5,081 nucleotides of DNA, taken from positions 1 to 5,081 of the forward strand of contig CAZLYK010000235.1 in assembly GCA_964563495.1 (NCBI GenBank), written 5' to 3'. Source of the stretch: CAZLYK01 sp964563495. Lineage in GTDB: Bacteria; Acidobacteriota; Blastocatellia; RBC074. Shown in pieces: positions 1-5,081 of this stretch. The translations under genes were made by a program, and so were the position numbers. How positions within the stretch are numbered: the first letter of the stretch is position 1; each line of letters begins with the position of its first letter. Below the pieces are notes generated by a model. The model saw only the letters and a program-made list of their open reading frames with translations, had not been told where the DNA came from and did not search any database.

Positions 1-7
1 CTTGTCC

Positions 8-40
8 AATCCTGTAAAAATCCTGTCAATCCTGTCTATT
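8..40. repeat. AATCCTGT repeat cluster, downstream copy
   Basis: Three AATCCTGT units begin at 8, 19 and 28 (spacings 11 and 9), followed by CTATT. The cluster matches 5011-5043 at 30 of 33 positions in the same orientation, with the last 23 bases (18-40) identical. It overlaps the stop codon of the dehydrogenase gene (36-38). From memory, similar AATCCTGT arrays are dispersed between genes in many environmental bacteria; no function is established that I can name. Confidence 0.85.
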
Positions 41-1136
41 CCGCGACTTCGCAGAAGACTTTGATCGCGCCCCTGGCCGTCGTCAGTTTGTCCAGGAGTT
101 CGCGGTAATTCTCCAGCCCTTTGACAGGGTGCGTCAGCAAGCGTTTGAGCCAGCCCGCGTACTCGGCCTCAGCCTGAGCCATATCGCGTACCCCTATCTC
201 GAAATACTCCCGGTTGGCATTGACCGTGCCCACCATGACCTTATTGCCGAGGACAAATTCCAGGTTGATCCTGTCTGCCGGAACCTCGATCTTGCGATCG
301 CCTCCGGTCACGCTCGACAAAACCAGCACGCCATTTTTGCCGAGCGCCTGCATACTATCGAAGACTACCGGCGAATAGCCCGTCGCCTCGAAGATCAGGT
401 CGAACGGCCCGTGCTGCTTTGCGCCTTCCGCAACCGGCAGGTCTTTTGTGGATTGATACCGTCCGCCGATGGCTTCGATCAGATCGGAATTGAGGAAAGG
501 CTTTTTCTCCAAACCAAAGGTCGTCACTTCCAGCCCGCGTAACCTCAGCACGAGCGTCGCCAACAGGCCGATTGTTCCAGCTCCCATGACCGCCGCTCGC
601 TTCGGTCGCCAGACGCGCAACCGGCGCTGAATCTCGTACGCCTGGTGAATCCCCTTCTCGACCACCGTCATCGGTTCGAGCAGCACGCCGACCTCTTTCA
701 ACCCTCGCGGCACTTTGACGATGAACTCGGCATCGTCCACGTAATACTCGGTCAGGAAGCCATGGCGCAGGTTGATGCCACGCTCGAAGTAAGTGTCATC
801 CGTGGTCATGTCGTTTGTCCCGATCAGGTCATAGATGGTCGACCCGGGACGGCGCACTGTCGCCACGACGTAATCGCCAGGTTTGACTTCAGTCACATTT
901 GGCCCGACTGATTCAACCTGGCCGAAGCCTTCGTGACCGGTGACCAGAAAGTCATAGCCCGCAGGTGCGGCGCCGTATTCGGCCGCATTGATCTCTTTGT
1001 CCGTCCCGTCAACGCCTACGCGGAGCACGCGCACGAGCACCCCGCGTCCATTTGGAATCTCGCTGACCTTCGGCATCGGTAAATCGGCCAGATGCAGGCT
1101 GTTTGGTTTTCCGGGAAATACTGCAATCGCTTTCAT
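36..1136 (-). CDS. Glucose 1-dehydrogenase-like zinc-dependent MDR oxidoreductase
   Basis: The 366-residue protein resembles archaeal-type glucose 1-dehydrogenases, which oxidise glucose (often also galactose) to the lactone with NAD(P)+ in the cytoplasm. What is seen: an N-terminal GroES-like catalytic domain (about 1-160) with GVDGTDKEI at 41-49, GHE at 67-69 and LLEP at 152-155; a Rossmann fold with GAGTIG at 185-190; and the family's VNANREYF at 305-312. Compared with the Sulfolobus enzyme as I recall it, T45, E118 and N306 match sugar-contacting positions. The first zinc ligand is D43 instead of Cys, and the structural-zinc cysteine lobe is absent; both recall the Haloferax enzyme. The start is an ATG with AGGAG nine bases upstream, 15 bases after the glucosidase stop, so it is the last gene of the operon. 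Its TAG stop lies inside a dispersed repeat. Family assignment is firm; the exact sugar is not, and another aldose or polyol is possible. Confidence 0.87.
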   Translation of the reverse strand: MKAIAVFPGKPNSLHLADLPMPKVSEIPNGRGVLVRVLRVGVDGTDKEINAAEYGAAPAGYDFLVTGHEGFGQVESVGPNVTEVKPGDYVVATVRRPGSTIYDLIGTNDMTTDDTYFERGINLRHGFLTEYYVDDAEFIVKVPRGLKEVGVLLEPMTVVEKGIHQAYEIQRRLRVWRPKRAAVMGAGTIGLLATLVLRLRGLEVTTFGLEKKPFLNSDLIEAIGGRYQSTKDLPVAEGAKQHGPFDLIFEATGYSPVVFDSMQALGKNGVLVLSSVTGGDRKIEVPADRINLEFVLGNKVMVGTVNANREYFEIGVRDMAQAEAEYAGWLKRLLTHPVKGLENYRELLDKLTTARGAIKVFCEVAE

Positions 1137-1145
1137 TGTCTTACG

Positions 1146-1150
1146 CTCCT
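1146..1150 (-). promoter_or_regulatory. Shine-Dalgarno sequence of the dehydrogenase gene
   Basis: AGGAG on the minus strand, nine bases before the ATG at 1136. It begins just after the TGA stop of the glucosidase gene (1152-1154). Termination and re-initiation are therefore close enough for translational coupling. Confidence 0.7.
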
Positions 1151-1151
1151 A

Positions 1152-3809
1152 TCATTCTCCGCACTGTTGTAATAGTTTGGCGACCAGGCCTGTCCAGCCG
1201 GTCTGATGACTGGCGCCGATTCCCGCGCCGTTATCGCCGTGAAAGTATTCATAAAACAGCACCAGGTCTCGCCAGTGTGGATCGTGCTGAAACTTCTCCA
1301 CGCCGCCGTGAACCGGTCTGCGCCCGTCTTCGCTGCGCAGAAAGATGCGCGACAGGCGTTGAGAAAGTTCACCTGCCACTTCCCACAAATTCATGAACCG
1401 GCCGGAGCCGGTCGGACATTCGACTTTGAAGTCGTCGCCCAGGTAGTGATAAAACTTTTGCAGTGACTCGATGATCAGGAAGTTGACCGGGAACCAGATT
1501 GGGCCGCGCCAATTCGAGTTGCCTCCGAACAGACCGGTGCTCGATTCGGCAGGTTCGTAATCCACGCGATGCTGTATTCCGTCCACCGTCAGAAGATAGG
1601 GATTATCGCGGTGATGCCGCGAGACCGCGCGAATGCCGTGCGGTGAAAAAAACTCGTTTTCGTCGAGCATGACTCGGAGTACACTGCGCAATTGTTCCTG
1701 GTTGACAACCGACATCAACCGTCGCTCGCCGCGCCCTGCCGAACGCATACACGCGACGTTCCCGATCAGGTCGGGCCGGTGGTTGATGAACCATTCCATC
1801 CGGCGTTTGAAGTCGGGCAGCTGATTCAGTAACTCCGGCTCAAGCGTCTCAACCGCGTAGAGTGGAATCAACCCGACCATCGAGCGCACTTTCATCGGAA
1901 ACGGCTCGCCTTTCGGCAGGTGCAGCACGTCATAAAAGAATCGATCCTCCTCGTTCCACAGCCTGATCTCTTCCGCACCCCGGTTGTTCATGGCACGGGC
2001 GATATAGATGAAGTGCTCCCAGAATTTACTCGCGACGTCTTGATAAGACGGGTCTTCCTTCGCCAGCTCCAGCGCAATCGCCAACAGATTGAGCGAGTAC
2101 ATCGCCATCCAGCTTGTCCCATCCGATTGCGCAATGTGGCCACCGGTAGGGAGCGGCGCGCTCCGGTCAAAGACACCGATGTTATCGAGCCCCAGGAAGC
2201 CACCCTGAAAAATGTTCATTCCGTGCGCATCTTTGCGATTGACCCACCAGGTAAAGTTGAGCAGCAGTTTTTGAAAGACTCGCCTGAGGAAAGTTGTATC
2301 GCCCACGCCCCGGCGCTTCTTCTCGATCTTGTAGACGCGCCACGCCGCCCACGCGTGGACTGGCGGGTTGACATCGCCGAACGCCCATTCGTATGCCGGC
2401 AACTGGCCGTTCGGATGCATATACCATTCGCGCAGCATGAGCAGCAGTTGCTCTTTGGCAAACTCTGAATCAACCAGCGCCAGCGGGACGCAGTGAAAAG
2501 CCAGGTCCCAGGCGGCGTACCAGGGATATTCCCACTTATCCGGCATCGAGATCACGTCGGCGTTGTACAGATGCGACCATTCGTGGTTGCGGCCTCTCTG
2601 TCTTTCGGGGAACGGGGCGGGTTGCGCCGGATCGCCCTTCAACCAATCATTGATAACGTAATGGTAGAACTGCTTCGACCAGAGTAAACCGCCAAACGCC
2701 TGGCGCATGACGTTGCGAGTGTCGTCTGAAACGTCGTCGGGGATAATCCCGCTATAAAACTCATCGGCTTCGCGTTGCCGCGCGGCAACCACCTGGTCAA
2801 AATCGGCAAAAGGGGCGCCGCCGTCGGAGACGACCTCCGTCTCGGTCAGCCGCAACCGAAGTGTGACGGTCTCACCCGGCTCGACGCTCAGCCGATAGTG
2901 TGCGGCTGCCTTCGTGCCGGTCTGCCCCGGATTCACGGCGTCTTCCCGGCCATTGACAACGTAATCGTTGATGCCGTCTTTGAAATAAGCCGAGCCGTTT
3001 TCGTGTCCATAAAGCCGGCGCACATTCGTATCGTTTTCGGTAAAGAGCAGCTGATGGGCGCCTTGACAATACAAATATCGCCGTCCGTAAGCTTGATGGT
3101 GCACCTCGACCACAGCTTCGCTTTGCCCCATCGTCACCCCGTCACCCCGTCGTAATTGCGGCTTGGCGCTGTCGCCGTTCCAAGACCAGGTGTTGCGGAA
3201 CCAGAGAGTCGGCAGGACGTGCAATTCCGCGGCTTCCGGCCCGCGATTGACCACGTTGATGCGGATGAGCATGTCTTCCACGCCGGCTTTCGCATACTCG
3301 ACGAAGACGTCGAAATAGCGGTTATCGTCAAAAATACCCGTGTCGATCAGCTCAAATTCCGGGCTGAGCTTGTCACGGCGGTGGTTCTCTTCGACCAGAC
3401 GGGCGTAGGGAAACTCCGCCTGCGGGTATTTGTAGAGATACTTCATGTATGAATGTGTCGGCGTCGAGTCTAGATAGAAATAGTAATCCTTGACATCCTC
3501 GCCGTGATTTCCTTCACTGCCGGTCAGTCCGAAAGGACGCTCTTTCAAAATCGGGTCGCGTCCATTCCATAAGCTCACGGCAAAGCAAATCAATTGATGC
3601 CGGTCCGAGACGCCGGCCAAACCGTCTTCGTTCCAGCGGTAGGCTTTGGAGCGGCTGTGATCGTGCGGCAGGTAATCCCAGGCCGTACCGTGTGCGCTGT
3701 AATCTTCACGCACCGTGCCCCAGGCGCGCTCACTCAAATAGGGCCCCCAGCGCTTCCAATGGACTTTGCGTTGACGGGATTCTTCCAACCTTCTCTCTTC
3801 TGCTTTCAC
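1152..3809 (-). CDS. GH63-type (MGH1-like) glucosidase, cytoplasmic
   Basis: An 885-residue protein of the bacterial 'glucosidase' family related to GH63 mannosyl-oligosaccharide glucosidase, an (alpha/alpha)6-barrel inverting hydrolase. An N-terminal beta-rich region (about 1-330, with WKRWGPYLSERAWGTVREDY near 18-37 and VLPTLWFRNTWSW at 198-210) precedes the helical barrel (about 360-885). Barrel motifs include YPWYAAWDLAF (428-438), NPPVHAWAAW (481-490), GGFLGLDNIGVFDRS (536-550), NWRGPIWFPVN (766-776) and LFYEYFHGDNG (851-861). By analogy with GH63 and GH37 enzymes, D542 is the likely general acid and E854 the likely general base. There is no signal peptide. The start is GTG: an in-frame TAA lies five codons upstream, AAGGAG sits eight bases before it, and the next Met is residue 122. 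The gene follows the VOC gene by 25 bases. The substrate cannot be read from sequence; alpha-glucosides or glucosylglycerate-like compounds are candidates. Confidence 0.9.
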   Translation of the reverse strand: MKAEERRLEESRQRKVHWKRWGPYLSERAWGTVREDYSAHGTAWDYLPHDHSRSKAYRWNEDGLAGVSDRHQLICFAVSLWNGRDPILKERPFGLTGSEGNHGEDVKDYYFYLDSTPTHSYMKYLYKYPQAEFPYARLVEENHRRDKLSPEFELIDTGIFDDNRYFDVFVEYAKAGVEDMLIRINVVNRGPEAAELHVLPTLWFRNTWSWNGDSAKPQLRRGDGVTMGQSEAVVEVHHQAYGRRYLYCQGAHQLLFTENDTNVRRLYGHENGSAYFKDGINDYVVNGREDAVNPGQTGTKAAAHYRLSVEPGETVTLRLRLTETEVVSDGGAPFADFDQVVAARQREADEFYSGIIPDDVSDDTRNVMRQAFGGLLWSKQFYHYVINDWLKGDPAQPAPFPERQRGRNHEWSHLYNADVISMPDKWEYPWYAAWDLAFHCVPLALVDSEFAKEQLLLMLREWYMHPNGQLPAYEWAFGDVNPPVHAWAAWRVYKIEKKRRGVGDTTFLRRVFQKLLLNFTWWVNRKDAHGMNIFQGGFLGLDNIGVFDRSAPLPTGGHIAQSDGTSWMAMYSLNLLAIALELAKEDPSYQDVASKFWEHFIYIARAMNNRGAEEIRLWNEEDRFFYDVLHLPKGEPFPMKVRSMVGLIPLYAVETLEPELLNQLPDFKRRMEWFINHRPDLIGNVACMRSAGRGERRLMSVVNQEQLRSVLRVMLDENEFFSPHGIRAVSRHHRDNPYLLTVDGIQHRVDYEPAESSTGLFGGNSNWRGPIWFPVNFLIIESLQKFYHYLGDDFKVECPTGSGRFMNLWEVAGELSQRLSRIFLRSEDGRRPVHGGVEKFQHDPHWRDLVLFYEYFHGDNGAGIGASHQTGWTGLVAKLLQQCGE
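3133..3151. repeat. Short tandem octamer inside the glucosidase gene
   Basis: GTCACCCC occurs twice in a row, followed by GTC (period 8, about 2.4 copies). It encodes part of the RRGDGVTMG stretch near residues 220-228, a segment between conserved blocks of the N-terminal domain. Gain or loss of one unit would shift the frame. The gene is intact in this window. Confidence 0.6.
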
Positions 3810-3817
3810 GGTTCCTT

Positions 3818-3823
3818 CTCCTT
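3818..3823 (-). promoter_or_regulatory. Shine-Dalgarno sequence of the glucosidase gene
   Basis: AAGGAG on the minus strand, eight bases before the GTG at 3809, within the 25-base gap after the VOC stop. It decides the GTG start, because no ATG is available near the N-terminus and a TAA lies in frame five codons upstream of the GTG. Confidence 0.75.
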
Positions 3824-3834
3824 ACCCCTGATCG

Positions 3835-4899
3835 TTACTTTTCTATCAACATCATGGCGTGTGCGTCGGGATCGCGCACCAGAAAGCCTCGTTTGAAGCC
3901 CAACACCGGCTCCGGCAGTTCGACCACTCCCGGCGAGATCAAAGCGAATTTGCCTTCGCGCAATCTGACCAGGCCGGATTCGATCTCCCCGGTGACCAGC
4001 TTCGTCTGCCAATGCACCAGGTCATTGGCCTGCTTGTCGCTTGCCGCCGCTCTTCCATCGCGCGGCGCGAGATATTCAAGAAACTCGATACCCGGCCCAG
4101 ACGCGGCGCGCAATGCGGTAATCCGCAGATGTGCCCCGAAGACGTTGTTCAACCTCTCTTGTTCGATTCCGTAATTTTCACTCTCGCCTGCGACGCGCAT
4201 GCCCAGGGCATCGCGATAGAATATGAGGCTGGCGTCCGTGTCGCCCACGACAATCGCCGTATGGTCTATCCCCAAAAACAACCGGTCTACGTCCTGTTTG
4301 GCTAAGCCATGCCACTTCGGATCGCCCTTGCCTTCGGGGAATTGCAGGATTTCCAACACGTGGCCATCGGGGTCTTTGAAATAGAAGGCTTTGATGCCGC
4401 CGGCATTCTTATTCCAATCAGGCAGTCGCTGGGGACCGGTCGAAGCGTGCTCGACTTTGTTCTGGCGCAGCCATCCGTAGGCGCGCTCGAGATCGCTCGT
4501 GATGATCGCTATGTGTTGAAACCACCGGTCGTTGCTGTGCGAATCGACCGGAATCGGACGACCGCGCGGCGCCAGGTATTCGGTCAATTCGATGGACTCA
4601 TGACCGAGTCTCAGCTTGACCACACGCATCCGCAGACCGAAGACGCCTTGCAGGCGTTCATATTGATCGCCGATCACTTCGGCATCGGAGACTTTCTCGA
4701 ACGACAAGACCTTCGAGAAGAACTCGACCGAACGGTCCATATCGCTCACCGTCATCCCGATGGAATCTACCGCTCTGACGAGCGGAGCAGTCGCTGCCTG
4801 CTGTGCCGCCGCAGGCGCCGTCTGCAGCGACTCGCCAAGCCACAGCAGCGGCAGCAAGAAGGCCAGGAGAACGCCGCACTGTTTGATTCGATCTTTCAT
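3835..4899 (-). CDS. Exported VOC (glyoxalase-fold) protein with two tandem domains
   Basis: A 354-residue protein starting at the ATG at 4899. This start is preferred over in-frame ATGs at 4953 and 4920 because AAGGGG lies five bases upstream and because it gives a clean Sec signal peptide: basic MKDRIK, hydrophobic core about 8-22, and an Ala-rich PAAA before a likely cut near residue 32. Two VOC domains follow (about 43-187 and 208-354). They are visibly homologous: ERLQGVFGLRMR matches ERLNNVFGAHLR, and EYLAPR occurs in both. Positions corresponding to glyoxalase metal ligands are S46, E104, H129 and E183 in domain 1, and H213, E272, H296 and M350 in domain 2, so each domain lacks one. 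VOC proteins include glyoxalase I, extradiol dioxygenases and resistance proteins; the reaction here is unknown. It is the first gene of the operon and probably periplasmic, unlike its two cytoplasmic partners. Confidence 0.85.
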   Translation of the reverse strand: MKDRIKQCGVLLAFLLPLLWLGESLQTAPAAAQQAATAPLVRAVDSIGMTVSDMDRSVEFFSKVLSFEKVSDAEVIGDQYERLQGVFGLRMRVVKLRLGHESIELTEYLAPRGRPIPVDSHSNDRWFQHIAIITSDLERAYGWLRQNKVEHASTGPQRLPDWNKNAGGIKAFYFKDPDGHVLEILQFPEGKGDPKWHGLAKQDVDRLFLGIDHTAIVVGDTDASLIFYRDALGMRVAGESENYGIEQERLNNVFGAHLRITALRAASGPGIEFLEYLAPRDGRAAASDKQANDLVHWQTKLVTGEIESGLVRLREGKFALISPGVVELPEPVLGFKRGFLVRDPDAHAMMLIEK

Positions 4900-4904
4900 A
4901 GGTG

Positions 4905-4910
4905 CCCCTT
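4905..4910 (-). promoter_or_regulatory. Shine-Dalgarno sequence of the VOC gene
   Basis: AAGGGG on the minus strand, five bases before the ATG at 4899. The two upstream in-frame ATGs (4920, 4953) have no comparable site. This element selects the start that gives a normal signal peptide. Confidence 0.65.
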
Positions 4911-4924
4911 GTAGGTTCATGGTT

Positions 4925-4944
4925 GAGCGCCGATTCCCGCGCTC
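4925..4944 (-). other. Short inverted repeat in the leader of the operon
   Basis: GAGCGC and GCGCTC form a six-base-pair GC-rich stem around an eight-base loop (4931-4938). It ends about 14 bases before the VOC ribosome binding site. It could be an mRNA leader hairpin or an operator half-site pair. It has no U-tract, so it is not a standard terminator. Confidence 0.3.
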
Positions 4945-5005
4945 TCTATCCATAATCCCGCCGGAGAACGAGAATATTCCGAAGCGGCAACCGATTGGGT
5001 GTGGG

Positions 5006-5032
5006 AAAATAATCCTGGGTAAATCCTGTCAA
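5006..5032 (-). promoter_or_regulatory. Possible sigma70-like promoter within the repeat
   Basis: On the minus strand TTGACA (5027-5032) is a perfect -35 hexamer. TATTTT (5006-5011) matches the -10 consensus at four of six positions, with a 15-base spacer that is shorter than the usual 17. The position is right for the operon, but TTGACA is part of the dispersed repeat and may be there by chance. This is the best candidate I see in 4900-5081, not a confident call. Confidence 0.22.
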
Positions 5033-5043
5033 TCCTGTCTATT
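5011..5043. repeat. AATCCTGT repeat cluster, upstream copy
   Basis: The units begin at 5011 (last base changed, AATCCTGG), 5022 and 5031, then CTATT. The 11- and 9-base spacing is the same as in the copy at 8-40, and 5021-5043 is identical to 18-40. It lies about 110 bases upstream of the first gene of the operon. On the minus strand it includes TTGACA (5027-5032), so it could also supply a promoter -35 element. Confidence 0.85.
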
Positions 5044-5081
5044 TTCCCCTTTGTTTGAGTTTCCCGTGCCGGCCGGAATAG

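Noticed and set aside
1..40. CRISPR array or transcription terminator made of the AATCCTGT units
   Set aside because: Units are eight bases with spacers of one to three bases, far too short for CRISPR. They are direct rather than inverted, so they form no terminator hairpin.
129..911. Two plus-strand open frames (137 and 88 codons) opposite the dehydrogenase gene
   Set aside because: They are shadows of the dehydrogenase; the conserved zinc and Rossmann motifs are on the minus strand.
1920..2468. A 182-codon plus-strand open frame opposite the glucosidase gene
   Set aside because: It lies antisense to the conserved barrel region of the glucosidase, and its translation has no family features.
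3692..4174. A plus-strand open frame spanning the glucosidase/VOC junction
   Set aside because: It covers the start of one gene and the end of the other in antisense, and its translation is low in recognisable features.
4864..4890. Lipoprotein attachment at Cys8 of the VOC protein
   Set aside because: The Cys lies before the hydrophobic core and is not preceded by a lipobox; the signal ends with an Ala-rich signal peptidase I type site.
4309..4914. A 201-codon open frame on the plus strand opposite the VOC gene
   Set aside because: It is antisense to a gene with clear VOC motifs, signal peptide and ribosome binding site. Its translation shows no recognisable domain and reads as a G+C-rich shadow frame.
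4900..4953. Longer N-terminus of the VOC protein from ATG at 4953 or 4920
   Set aside because: It would put a charged extension before the signal peptide and lacks a ribosome binding site, whereas the ATG at 4899 has AAGGGG at ideal spacing.
1..5081. Insertion sequence or transposon bounded by the flanking repeats
   Set aside because: There is no transposase or integrase gene inside, the flanking copies are direct internally repetitive motifs, and no terminal inverted repeats or target duplications are visible.
5044..5081. C-terminal end of a further minus-strand gene at the window edge
   Set aside because: More than one minus-strand frame is open from the edge, one of them ending at the TAG at 5039. 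About 14 codons is too little to support a gene; kept only as a remark under the stop-codon finding.

Overview
The window carries three genes, all on the minus strand, that read as one compact operon. In transcription order they are an exported two-domain VOC/glyoxalase-fold protein (3835-4899), a large cytoplasmic GH63/MGH1-like glucosidase (1152-3809) and a zinc-dependent medium-chain glucose 1-dehydrogenase-like oxidoreductase (36-1136). The gaps between them are only 25 and 15 bases, each gene has its own Shine-Dalgarno sequence, and no terminator-like hairpin separates them.

Layout from the promoter side: 4900-5081 is a non-coding leader. It holds a degenerate AATCCTGT repeat cluster (5011-5043), a short inverted repeat (4925-4944) and a good ribosome binding site that fixes the VOC start at 4899. 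The three genes follow. Positions 1-35 hold a second, nearly identical AATCCTGT cluster that begins inside the stop codon of the dehydrogenase gene. The operon is therefore bracketed by two direct copies of the same dispersed repeat.

How the genes may work together: the GH63 enzyme has no signal peptide and should cleave an alpha-glucoside (or related sugar conjugate) in the cytoplasm. The dehydrogenase could then oxidise the released glucose to gluconolactone, feeding gluconate or Entner-Doudoroff metabolism without prior phosphorylation. This pairing is inferred from family membership and adjacency. The VOC protein would act outside the cytoplasmic membrane and has no obvious place in the pathway.

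Organism: G+C is moderately high by eye (mid-50s percent). A Sec-type signal peptide, AGGAG-type ribosome binding sites and AATCCTGT intergenic repeats indicate a bacterium. The protein types recall Acidobacteriota or a similar soil/environmental phylum, but this is a weak guess from memory of the families. I see no RNA gene, CRISPR array, insertion sequence or phage gene. The genes themselves look like ordinary metabolism. The less ordinary points are the haloarchaeal-like zinc site of the dehydrogenase, the complementary loss of metal ligands in the two VOC domains, and the flanking repeats.
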